NCBI GenBank assembly: GCA_022747635.1
Contig: JAKTNV010000005.1
Coordinates: 83,792,969 to 83,856,968 of the forward strand
DNA length: 64,000 bases
Origin: Hetaerina americana
Taxonomy: Eukaryota > Arthropoda > Insecta > Odonata > Calopterygidae
Direction: 5' to 3'
Shown one piece after another: positions 12,064 to 21,545 of this stretch. The stretch's first letter is position 1, and each line of letters begins with the position of its first letter. The notes under the pieces are model-generated. The model saw only the letters and a list, made by a program, of their open reading frames with translations, was not told the origin of the DNA and made no database searches. The translations under genes were made by a program, and so were the position numbers.

Positions 12064-13382
12064 CTACCTTGATCAAAAAGTTCCCGGAATAACCACCGTG
12101 TGGCGCTCCCATCGTTCCGATTTGAGTTCTGTTTTTTTGTTAAATTGGTACATCTGTTGTTGATATTCCCTTTAAATCTTAGTGTCATAACTTGACATTT
12201 GCAAAAGTTACGTAGCCAAGAGTACATCTATCTCTGTGTGTGTTGGCGATTTTTTACAATTGCAGAAATGGATTTAAATTTGCAACAACGAACTTGTATT
12301 AAATTTTGCGTAAAAAACGGATTTAGTGGCGCACGGACGTTGGAAATGTTGGAAAAGTGTTTCGGCAACGATTCTCTAAAAAAAACGGTCGTTTACCAGT
12401 GGCACGAGCGGTTCAGAAGTGGTCGTGAGTCAATCGAAGATGATGAACGCAGTGGCAGACCATCGACATCGAAAGTCGGTGAAAAAATTGATAAAGTAAA
12501 CGAAATGTTGGTCAATAACCGCAAATTAACCATCAGAGAAATAGCGGAGGACTTGAACATTGCCTATGGATCCGCCCAAGACATTGTGGTTAATGATTTG
12601 GGTTTCCGTCGTGTAGCAGCAAAGTACCTCAATTTCATGCAAAAAAGAGACCGTGTTGACGTCGCAAAAGACATGATTTGCGAGGCTGAATCCGATCCCA
12701 CATTCATCAAAAGGATCATTACTGGAGAGGAGACGTGGGTTTATGAGTACGACACGCAATCCAGACATCAGGCAAGTGAATGGCGTTCACCAAATGAGCC
12801 GAGACCAAAAAAACCACGTCGTTTTCAGTCAAAAAAGAAGGCAATGCTGACGGTTTTCATGGATTACAACGGTGTAGTGCATCATGAATTTTTGCCAGAA
12901 GGCCAGACAGTAAACAAAGAGTATTATTTGGGCGTTATGAGACGTTTGCGTGAAGCAATTCGCCGAAAGAGACCAGAAATGTGGGCAGAAAACTCGTGGA
13001 TTTTGCACCATGATAACGCACCGTCGCACAGTGCTATCATTATTCGTAATTTTTTGACGAAAAATGCAACAAATACCATCCAACAGCCACCGAATTCACC
13101 TGATTTGGCTCCCTGTGACTTCTTTCTGTTCAATCGAGTTAAAAAACCATTACGGGGAACGCGTTTTAGCAGCCGAGAGGAAGTAATGGAAAAATCGCAG
13201 GAAGCACTGATGGACATACCGAAAACCGAATATAAAAAATGTTTCGAGGATTGGATCAAGCGCTGGCATAAGTGTGTTGCAGTCGATGGGGATTACTTTG
13301 AAGGGGACAATATAGATTTAGATGAATAAACTTGTATTTTTAATTTTCTGAATAAATTCCGGGAAATTTTTGATCAAGGTAG
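12064..13382 (+). mobile_element. mariner A, complete copy 1 (1319 bp)
   Basis: The ends are inverted repeats of at least 27 bp: 'ctaccttgatcaaaaagttc' onward at 12064 and its reverse complement ending at 13382, with one mismatch in the first 27 bp (g at 12080 against t). The element is flanked by the dinucleotide TA at 12062-12063 and 13383-13384, the standard mariner target duplication. It contains one transposase frame with short 5' and 3' non-coding parts. It is nearly identical to copy 2 at 32027-35610, so amplification was recent. Confidence 0.95.
12268..13329 (+). CDS. mariner-family transposase (DD34D type), intact frame but probably inactive
   Basis: Cut-and-paste DNA transposase of the IS630/Tc1/mariner superfamily. 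I chose the ATG at 12268 (MDLNLQQRT), giving 353 residues, the usual mariner length. The frame is open upstream to 12199, but that extension lies in the 5' non-coding part of the element. Residues about 20-60 hold the first helix-turn-helix (LEMLEKCF...VVYQWHERFRSGR), then RSGRPS at about 61-66, and a second helix-turn-helix at about 85-115 (RKLTIREIAEDLNIAYGSAQ). The catalytic domain has ITGEETW, HHDNAPSH and SPDLAPCDFFLF; exactly 34 residues separate the last two acidic positions (D249, D284). Two defects are visible. The first catalytic Asp, expected in TGDE, is Glu (E154). The linker that carries WVPxxL in mariners is missing: VAAK joins YLNFMQ directly at residues 115-123. Copy 2 keeps the Asp and part of the linker. 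I expect a stable but catalytically dead or weak protein that may still bind the inverted repeats. Confidence 0.93.
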   Translation: MDLNLQQRTCIKFCVKNGFSGARTLEMLEKCFGNDSLKKTVVYQWHERFRSGRESIEDDERSGRPSTSKVGEKIDKVNEMLVNNRKLTIREIAEDLNIAYGSAQDIVVNDLGFRRVAAKYLNFMQKRDRVDVAKDMICEAESDPTFIKRIITGEETWVYEYDTQSRHQASEWRSPNEPRPKKPRRFQSKKKAMLTVFMDYNGVVHHEFLPEGQTVNKEYYLGVMRRLREAIRRKRPEMWAENSWILHHDNAPSHSAIIIRNFLTKNATNTIQQPPNSPDLAPCDFFLFNRVKKPLRGTRFSSREEVMEKSQEALMDIPKTEYKKCFEDWIKRWHKCVAVDGDYFEGDNIDLDE

Positions 13383-13384
13383 TA

Positions 13385-13729
13385 TTCTATTTCCTGTAGT
13401 TAAAAGTTGTCGCCAGACGTGATAAAACGTGTTAAAGACCTCCGCACAGCTTCTCGAGGATCAAATTCAATTAGATGTACCAGCGCACAGTTCTCATCGT
13501 GAGAATAATAGGGTAAGAACGAAGCTCACCAGGACTTGAGAATGAGATTTAGGCCAAGGTTTTCAATAAAAGCTTTAAAAAAAACGAGGAACGGTAGAAT
13601 AAGCGAATGCAAATTTCAGCAACGATGCGATCCTTTTCTTTTCGCACTGAAGGTACTATTACCTCCAGTATGAGAAGAAGAGGATGATCACTTCAGTACG
13701 AAATAATGATTTAAGATGTTATTTTTCTC
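13385..13729. other. Intergenic, nothing recognised
   Basis: Short stretch after mariner A copy 1. No motif recognised. Confidence 0.35.
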
Positions 13730-13880
13730 AGGAACCGTAAGGTATCAGAATAACATTGTCCGACCGCGGTAGGGTCATATTCGGGTCAAAATTAGTCCGG
13801 GTTGTATTCACACCCCATGCCACATACCCTAGCGGTGGCTTGCAGGGTACTAACATAAATAATTAAATCAAATACATTAA
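13730..13880 (+). mobile_element. CR1-like LINE 3' terminus
   Basis: The phrase 'gaccgcggtagggtcatatt' followed by 'gcggtggcttgcagggtac' and an AT-rich tail 'ataaataattaaatc' is the plus-strand form of the block found in minus orientation at 17926-18010 and 37715-37805. It is the only CR1-like copy in the window lying on the plus strand. Confidence 0.65.
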
Positions 13881-14079
13881 TAAAAACTGAATCGTGAGTT
13901 TGATCTAAGTAATAAAAGCCACTCCATCCTCAAGTTGAAATTGGGTTTAATGTCGTACCTTAATTGCGCTGATGAGGATCACATAGGAAACGCTTATTCA
14001 ATTATTTTGCCATTGGTGATTTTTTTAAAGTAATTTCTAACAGCATCTGTGGAAACAAAACAAATGTTATTTTTTTAAG

Positions 14080-14700
14080 AGGAAGGTGAAAGTTAAGTTA
14101 AACATTGAAAATTGAGGTCATTAACTAGACCAGTTGAAACAGCTTACCTATCTCGGAAGTGTTTTGGATCAAAATTTTCAAAGTAATAGGAGTAGTTGTT
14201 AGTTAAAGAATTTCGTTCGTCGAAGAAGTTTTCAGTGGGAGGAAGGAATGGATGACTGGGACTTTTATTGTGGATGTACAGAAACGTCTCGTCGAAACTT
14301 TGTTGTGGAGCTTAGTTTAATGCGGCGCGGGAAACTTGGTCTTTGAAGCAATATAATAGGCGTAGATCGGACGCTTTTGAAATGTGGGTGTGGAGAAGAT
14401 GAAGTGGACATTAAGGAAAACAAATGAGGAAGTGCTAGGTTTGGTGGTGGAGGAGATGGGATTGTTGGGAGCTATGATAGGGAGGAGGGATAGCATATTG
14501 ATCGGCAGTTGGATGTTGAAGACTGTGATAAAGGGGAGAAAGTAGGGCAAACGAGGAAGGGGAAGGAATAGGATAGGGATGTTGGATGGAATGAAGTGAA
14601 TAAGGTAGTATGCGGGATTGAAAAAGGACTCAAGTAGTACTGTCGGATGTCAGGTTGTATTTTGTTAGGAGTGGCTTTTAAATGTACTGTTTTCCGTGTT
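14080..14700 (+). mobile_element. LINE-A C-terminal and 3' region
   Basis: Order of blocks: a 'ctcggaagtgttttggatca' step (equivalent to YLGSVLD in intact relatives), then 'gaagcaatataataggcgta', 'cgcttttgaaatgtgggtg' (EAFEMWV equivalent), the basic tail and 'tgtattttgttaggagtggc' near 14655. All are shared with the LINE-A copies at 10520-10880 and 26160-26700. Several indels break the frame. The RT catalytic part is absent. Confidence 0.7.
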
Positions 14701-15109
14701 CATCCAACACAGACTTTAGTGGTAGAATGCCAATAGTGATAACAATGATACTTAGCACCATAAACAGAAGCCGTATATTGAGTCCTAGGCTGTTGTTCTT
14801 AGCTGTGATTCTAACGTGAATAAGTGTCGGGTTGTATGCATTCACGAACGTGTTCCTTTAGGACTGGGTTGAAAGATATATCGCATGAGGCGATAACCTA
14901 TAATTTATGCCAAGGGAATTCTTTTAACGGGTATGTTAAACTAATGAAATGAGCCAATGTTTTGAGTCACCAGTCCAAGCGTTCGTTGCGGCTGTTGAAT
15001 CATGGTGTTAATTAGGAAAAACTGTTTCCCACTACTGGAATTTATTCTGCTTAGTTTTGGAGCAGACCCTGTATAATGAGACACTTAAACCATCCGACTC
15101 AAACATTTA

Positions 15110-15430
15110 TTAGTGACCATTTAAAGAAGGCAGTGAAGATGGATGCAGAGTATTTCGATTGGGGGTGGAATGTTGAAAACTGAGACACATATCTAGAGTG
15201 GAGGACGTTAGGCAAACAAGGAAGGGGTTGTAAAAGGGCAGGGATACTGGACGGAATGAAGGGAGGAAGGAATTACGCGGCATTAAAGAGGGATTTATTG
15301 TAGTATGGAGTGTCAGGTTTTCTCTTGTTAAGCGAGACTTAGAAATATAAAGGGAGTGCTATATGGTACTCCCTATATCGTCTGTGTCCATATGAAACTT
15401 AGGTTGTACGGAAGATTACCATAATAGTGA
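15110..15430 (+). mobile_element. LINE-A 3' end
   Basis: Contains the 'ggatactggacggaatgaag' tail and the 'tgtcaggttttctcttgtt' terminal segment, continuing to 'ggaagattaccataatag' at the 3' end. It is a second LINE-A end in the same orientation within about 700 bp of the previous one, so it is either a separate truncated insertion or a local duplication. Confidence 0.65.
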
Positions 15431-16812
15431 TCATGTTTTCCTCCTTGCAAGCAGCGAAAAATTTATCTAGGTCACCAGGAATTTAAAAATATGTCTTTAA
15501 ATAGGAAAATATTTGGATTTGACACTAAATCATACGGCAATTGGATAACGATGACTTACCTTCTCATATATTTTTTCATCAAATTTTAAACCTGAGAGTT
15601 TCGCTGTTAATTTAATTTTGTCACTTTATGTGTATGTCACCATGCATCTTATTGCACTATTGACCACTGACCTTATGTCACTGGTATTAGATTGGAATAA
15701 CAATATACTTCCGATCTTCATCGACTCACTGATAATAGGTCACCTGGTCAAAGTAAGGTTCTCATAATAAATACCAATCAAACTTCAAACTTAGCCTGAA
15801 GTGTATTGGTAAAAGAATTTGGTGAAATTTGTCGGCGTTTTATATTTTATAATAATAAAACTTTATCGTCAAATGCTCCATATTTATATGTTTCAATAAC
15901 GGCAGTACCCCGGATATATGCCTAAGCGCCTTAGGAAAATGCACTCTACCCCATTTCTCACAAGTCTACCCTTGTCTTGACGACGTGTGTCGGTCGCTAT
16001 GCACACTAGGTGGGTGGGGTGGCTGGTTTGGTGCGTGCCGCTTACTCCGAGTGATGTCCTACGGGGACAAGAGACCCCCCTCCCTTCCCCGTAAAAAAAA
16101 CAAGGCGCTCATGGGACTGCCACGGACGGCACTGGGGTGTTCCCTCGGCGATCGCTTTTTTCTTCCTCTTTCACGCCCACCTGGCGGTGATAGAGCAACT
16201 GCTCTCTCTCTCTCACTGACATACACCCATGGCCGCGCCGCGTACTTACTTCAAATTGATTCTGACCTTCACTTTTTGACGGTACGTGCGCAGTACTCCC
16301 AGTGTCCTATGAAATAAATACATAACTGAGAGATCGATCGTCAGTTGTCTGCGAGGCGACGGCTCACAATGAACAAACGAACAAATAAACGTCTTCGAAG
16401 CGATCGTTGCCAAGGGAATCCTCTCCTATACGTAACCGACCACAAAGATGACTCACATCGAAAATTATACTCTAGAATTTTATGTCTATAAATTTAGAAT
16501 ATATCGTTCTGTCCGACGGATATAGATGTCGCGAAACGTGCCGTTGTATCGATTCCACCAGCAGGATTCATGTGGTGCGGAAATCTATTTGTTGACTGCT
16601 TTAAGTGGCACTAAGTGACCCTCGTCATCGCACTGAGGGTATGAAAACCAATTTCAGCTTGAGGTTGAAATGAAGGGATGTAAGCATGAGGTGGGATCGG
16701 TAAGGGACGATATTGGAGAAAGGGAACGAAATACCACCGCCAAAATGTTTACCATCAGTGCAGCGTTTACTGAATACGTGTGCAACCATGCTGACGAAAC
16801 AGTCGAACCCAA
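15431..16812. other. Intergenic, nothing recognised
   Basis: AT-rich to 15950, then a GC-richer stretch at about 15960-16320 with an open frame that has no recognisable motif. No repeat family is assigned. Confidence 0.4.
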
Positions 16813-17145
16813 AGGTCATGTCGAACCAGCTGTCTGCACAATGGAGAAACTCGAACCTTGACCCCTCGATATCCGGCCGACTTCTATAGCCAGTTAAGCT
16901 GCCGAGGCGTCTTTCTACACTCGGATATTATTGGGGCTCTCGGAGGAACAAGGTGTTATGACGATTGACCGTACATGCCGTCTAATATATACTTATGTGT
17001 GTGTGTGTGCTCCGTCGAGAGCCCCAATAATATCCGAGTGTAGAAGGACGTCTCGGCAGCTTAACTGGCTATAGAAGTCGGCCGGATATCGAGGGGTCAA
17101 GGTTCGAGTTTCTCCATTGTGCAGACAGCTGGTTCGACATGACCT
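16813..17145. repeat. Large palindrome of two inverted SINE-like copies (S6)
   Basis: Arms 16813-16942 and 17016-17145 are each 130 nt and are reverse complements with about two mismatches, separated by a 73-nt spacer with a (GT)n stretch. Read 5' to 3', the right arm contains an A-box-like 'ggcagcttaactggc' and a B-box-like 'ggttcgagtttc', so each arm looks like a tRNA-derived SINE. The near-identity of the arms points to a recent inverted duplication. If transcribed, it would form a long hairpin RNA. Confidence 0.85.
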
Positions 17146-17160
17146 ATGTATATACATAGA

Positions 17161-17352
17161 AAAAGGATAGGAACACACATAAAGGACGAACACAGGAGAG
17201 GTGAGGAAGGCGGAATCAAGCAGATCACGAATTCAAAAATATTTCCTAGACCGGGATTTGAACTCAGGATCTTTCCACATTCGTGATCTGCTTGATTCCG
17301 CCTTCCCAACCTCTCCTGTGTTCGTCCTTTATGTGTGTTCCTATCCCTTTTC
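17161..17352. repeat. Second palindrome of inverted SINE-like copies (S7)
   Basis: The arm 17161-17232 and the arm at about 17279-17351 are reverse complements over about 72 nt with two mismatches and one indel, around a 46-nt centre. The centre reads 'gaccgggatttgaactcag', the complement of a pol III B-box (GTTCAAATCCC). The arms carry 'ggacgaacacaggagaggtg' and 'cggaatcaagcagatcacg'. A third, single copy of the same unit lies at 17641-17790. Confidence 0.8.
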
Positions 17353-17416
17353 CTCATCTGTTTCTATATAAATGAGTATTCGTTCGCCGTTTAACAGGAT
17401 ATCGTGTTTGAATTTG

Positions 17417-17417
17417 G

Positions 17418-17501
<84 letters not shown>

Positions 17502-17535
17502 CCAAAAAAAATATATATATGTATATATATATATG

Positions 17536-17567
<32 letters not shown>

Positions 17568-17583
17568 TATACACACACACCCA

Positions 17584-17615
<32 letters not shown>

Positions 17616-17637
17616 GTGTGTATATATATATATATAT
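17417..17637. repeat. Compound palindromic microsatellite (GT)n(AT)n(AC)n
   Basis: Starts 'gggtgtgtgtgtgta', passes through about 60 bp of pure AT and ends 'tacacacacaccc', so the block is nearly its own reverse complement. It is followed by 'atatgtatgt' repeats and a second 'acacacaccc'. The open frames here that encode alternating Ile/Tyr are not genes. Confidence 0.95.
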
Positions 17638-17640
17638 TCA

Positions 17641-17790
17641 CATTGAAATAGATATAAGGAACAGGAACACATGTAAACGACGAACTCAGGAGAGGCGGGA
17701 AGGTGAAATCGAGCAGATCACAAGCGCAAAAACATTTTCTTGACCGGGACTTGAACACCGGACCTTTCGACTTGCCGGACTGATGCATAT
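17641..17790 (-). mobile_element. SINE S7, single copy
   Basis: Diverged copy of the arms at 17161-17352 on the minus strand. The B-box complement 'gaccgggacttgaacaccgg' lies at about 17742-17761, followed (minus sense) by the shared body 'gatctgctcgatttcacc' and a tail ending in the AT microsatellite. The tail joined to (AT)n suggests that the microsatellite grew from the SINE 3' tail. Confidence 0.65.
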
Positions 17791-17846
17791 AAATATGTTT
17801 ATAGATATACATACTTGTGTGTATGTATGTATATATGTTATACATG

Positions 17847-17848
<2 letters not shown>

Positions 17849-17924
<76 letters not shown>
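17849..17924. repeat. (TA)n microsatellite
   Basis: About 75 bp of TA dinucleotides directly joined to the 3' terminus of the CR1-like copy that begins at 17926. Confidence 0.95.
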
Positions 17925-17925
<1 letters not shown>

Positions 17926-17927
<2 letters not shown>

Positions 17928-18185
17928 CACCCTGCAAGCCACCACCAGGGTGTGAATACACGCCAGAATAATTTTACCCGAACATTACCCTACCGCGGTC
18001 GAACAATGTTATCATGATCACCTATCGTTCTTGGGAAAAATGGTATCTTAAATCTATCTGTACTACAATCAATCTCTCTACACGTTGTCTTGTGTGTTGC
18101 GCCCCAGTCCACGAAGGTACAACCTAATTTTAAACACTGTTGAGTTGGAATCCAAGTGAAGATGAATGATTTTAACACTTCGAAA
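17926..18185 (-). mobile_element. CR1-like LINE 3' end with C-terminal RT motif
   Basis: From the plus-strand left end: 'caccctgcaagccaccacca', then 'ccctaccgcggtcgaacaat', then on the minus strand the C-terminal peptide DRFKIPFFPRTIGDHDNIVRP. FFPRTI plus a following D/N is the typical end of CR1/L2-type RT proteins. The same peptide recurs at 37790-37981 and 50098-50289. 5'-truncated, RT domain absent. Confidence 0.7.
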
Positions 18186-18974
18186 TTGTTGCGTTGCTAG
18201 AGTGCGAATTGGCGGATGAGTCTTAAAAAGTTACTACCGCGACATCTCCCGCAGTTCCTTTGAATAATCTCTCTGTAATCGCAGTAGCTTTCTTCACTTG
18301 TGATATAACTTCTCTATGATTTTCGATCCCTTAAGCATAGCACGGCGGAAGACCCTCTTCAAGAAGACATTTTGGTCACAGACTTGTTGAAAAATATTAT
18401 CATAAGAATGTAACTGAATATTGCAAATGCATTCGCGTATTTGTTCACTGTCATTCATTTGTTACTGCATTCAATGCACTGATTTCCTTTTTTCTCTCTC
18501 TCATTCCACAGGTAAGGAGGAAACCCTTTGCTTGGATAAGTGTTTTCCAATCTCGCAGTTTGGGTGAGTGGTGGATCGTGGGTGTTGAAAACACATCTGC
18601 GTAGCTTGTCACTGCCTTCGTGTTTTTCGTCGTGACAATAAAAGCGTGTCCTATTTTTCGTGAGCATCATTCGTTTGGCGTAATATTGAAAAGAATGTGA
18701 ATATTCCTCCTCGCTTTCAACGGAATTGAAATCTTCCGTCCACTGGGTCTTTCATCAACGCGGCCGACCGTGAACGGAACAGCGCAAATGTGTCGCAGAA
18801 TCCGTCGGCGCAGGACTGCGCAGGGGCGGGAATGGGAAGGTGAAGTGGATGGAGAAAGTGAAGTAAAAATACGGAGAAGAAAAGGAGAGAATTATCTCAA
18901 GTTTCCTTTACGCGAGAGCGGAACTATGTTGTAAATCTAAATATAGCATCTAAAACATATTTTAGCACGCTTGC
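18186..18974. other. Intergenic, nothing recognised
   Basis: The first part could be a continuation of the CR1-like element, but I see no motif. No gene is supported. Confidence 0.35.
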
Positions 18975-19345
18975 CATTTTAGGGTAAACAAAGGTTTATG
19001 GGGTTTAGAAGAGGAAGAAGGATAAGTTTAACTTTATATGGCAAAAACTAGAGCAGGTGGAACAGTTAATGTATCTTTCGAAGTGTCTTGGGCCAGTGTG
19101 GTTACAGTAGTTGGAATATAAGAAGGAGGCTTACTTTGGGCATAGAAGCTTTCACATGGAGGATGGAATTGATGAATAGGACGTTGAGTAGAAATGTAAA
19201 TGTGTTATTCGTGAGAACCTTAAATTTGAGTGATTTTAAGTACTGCGCGGAAACATGGTAGTTGAAATAAGACAGGAGTAGTTTGAAGGCTTTTGAGATG
19301 TTGGCGTGGAGAAGGATGATTGAGTTAAAGTCTACCATGGGAAAA
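18975..19345 (+). mobile_element. LINE-A C-terminal fragment
   Basis: Reads LEQVEQLMYL then SKCLG (a diverged YLGS step), then 'ggcttttgagatgttggcgt' (EAFEMLAWRRM). This is the same order as at 14080-14380 and 26160-26460. It stops near 19345, just before a (TA)n tract, so the 3' part is missing. Confidence 0.65.
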
Positions 19346-19353
19346 CAAACGAC

Positions 19354-19458
<105 letters not shown>

Positions 19459-19740
19459 GGGTCGTGGTAGTCCGGGGGGTAGAGCGTTGGACTGCTGACC
19501 AGAGGGTCCCGGGTTCGATTCCCGGGCAAGGCACCTTGGGCACCTGCAGCTCCACCCAAGCTAAATTGATTTTTCGGGTGCCAGGTCTTCCTGGGAAACC
19601 ATAACCGGCTCAGGGAAAGGAACTGGCACCCCTACCCTGATGTGTGAATTTCACACGTCGTATAGGGCTTAGTCCTGGGTGAACTCTACCATCACCTACT
19701 AAACCGAACTTCGGGTTGATTACTGTGTTTATGGTTTTTT
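19459..19740 (+). mobile_element. SINE S1, most complete copy
   Basis: tRNA-derived short retroposon. The head (19459-19535) has an A-box-like 'gtggtagtccggggggtag' and a B-box 'gggttcgattccc' within a perfect CCCGGG/CCCGGG T-arm, as expected for an internal RNA polymerase III promoter. The body includes 'tttttcgggtgccaggtctt' and 'cagggaaaggaactggcac'. The tail has the palindrome 'gtgtgaatttcacac' and ends 'gttgattactgtgtttatgg' plus a T-run. SINEs encode no protein and depend on a partner LINE. Copies lie at 41431, 48500 and 53700, all in the opposite orientation. Confidence 0.85.
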
Positions 19741-19744
19741 TATA

Positions 19745-21545
19745 TATGTTAAAAATGTCATAATAAAATAACATCCGCCCAAGTTCGCATTTAATGGGAT
19801 TGCGTTTTTGGATGTCCCTGAAATAAAAAAAAACGTAATGCATGGAATACAAAAAATGTATCTACATAACTATCAAAAACCAGAATCGACATATTTGCAG
19901 ATATTTCAGCGCCAACATATAATCCTAATTCTTCCAAATACGCAATCATTTTTAAATTGGTGCTGCACCCCCTTATTGCAAAGTCCTGCCTAATCTTCTC
20001 TTTGCGTGGAATTAAATACAATCGGGTTACTCTCCATTGTAAATACTTCCTTTGCTAACGTAATGAATCTCCTAGCTTGTTGAAATGGGAAATCCCAGCG
20101 AGGAGAAGAGCCGTGACGTTCGTATATTTTTGTTAATTTCGTAAAATGAAAAAATGACGTTTAAAGGCTGTCCAAGTAGACCAAATACGAGTAGTTTGCA
20201 AAAGTCGGAAAACGGGTTTGCGCGCGCGCGCTGTAGATCGTCACTTTTACTTGTTGCAGAATGGGCACACTCTTCAGGAACGACAATAAGATTTTAAGTG
20301 GTGACAGAACATGAATATCTCCCAGCAAATGTCACAAATTTCGTTTGTGAAGGCATCTCTAGCGAATTTTCGGATGAAAAATAAAAAAAGGTCAGAATTA
20401 GAATTGTTAGCAATTAAGTCGTGCATTACTGAACGTTCGAGGCTTGCCGGGAATTTTTTAAATCTATTTTCATCAGTTATCAATTCCTCGTTTATTTTTG
20501 ACCGTTTTTCAATAGGTTTATTATCACGTCATCTTCACATATGAGCTACAACTCACATCTTCTGTGATCTGCTTCGTGTAATCAATCCTTTCTTAACCCC
20601 TCTCTATAGTTCATCGCATTCTCTTTCTAAGTTGTAATGGTTTTCACGTCACCTACAATAGTTCCGTCCAACTTTCTGCGCTGTAAAGTTTTCATAAGTG
20701 TTGGTTGTTCTTCTGTCTTTCGTGGGATCTCTGCCTATGTCTGTTACCCAAGCAACCCATTTTAATTCTTGGTAAAGTTCCTTAGCACCTTGTTGATACA
20801 ATTGGACGTTAAGCATTTCTGCCTGTGGTTAAAAGTGTTTTTATAATGCCGCTCGCCTGATTTATTCCGTTGGGAATCTCCATTTTGTGTCCGTTATATT
20901 TTTCTTATTCTGTTGAGTAAATGAAATAGTTCCACAACGAGCGGAGATATTCGATTTACATGCTAATGACACCGAAGAAATTGCGAAACTTGTCTACTTG
21001 CTATTCCTCCCTCCACCTCCGTACCGTCCACAGGGAATAAAAGGAAAATTCGAATCCCATAAGGTTCTCCTCCTTCCCCACCATGAAAGGTTCTCAGGGT
21101 TTCGCCTTTCTCGATGAATTGAGGACGAGGAAACACACCGTTCGGCGGACACTCAAAAGAGGAGGGAAATTGACCCACGTCCATCCTACCGCGCTTATTT
21201 TCGTCCGAACAACGTTCAACTTTTGTGCATTGCTCAACTTGTTGTAATATCATCCCCTCCTCCCAATAACCATTACCGTAACTCAGTTCTTCAGAATCGC
21301 TTTTCTTTCATTTTGTGAAAGATGTCTTCGTTTCTCCAAATGTTGAGGTACTTGAGGCGAGGGCAGTTTTTGTGTGATAAAGAGGATGTGGTGAACGATT
21401 GCATGGTAAGCGTTGAAGTGAATGGAAAAACTCGAGCTGATTTTCGTATTATTCGGAAGAATTTTCGCGGTGACGATGGCTCATTAAGTTTGTGGAATGG
21501 ACGAATGGCGGCAGGAAGCGTGCGAATGCCGGAGGGAAGGTTCAC
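19745..21545. other. Intergenic, nothing recognised
   Basis: A 'cgcgcgcgcgc' tract lies at about 20220-20231. Short open frames only. The stretch 21300-21545 immediately before mariner B contains no recognisable transposase N-terminus. Confidence 0.4.

Noticed and set aside
17341..18017. Several open frames of 60-160 codons composed of Ile/Tyr/His/Thr
   Set aside because: They are translations of (TA)n, (GT)n and (CA)n tracts in every frame and both strands. No real protein.
16813..18185. CRISPR-like or satellite array
   Set aside because: Repeats are inverted or of different families, not regularly spaced direct repeats, and the context is eukaryotic.
19459..19535. A functional tRNA gene
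   Set aside because: The T-arm is perfect, but no acceptor stem pairs, the sequence continues into a SINE body, and the same unit recurs at three other sites with the body attached.
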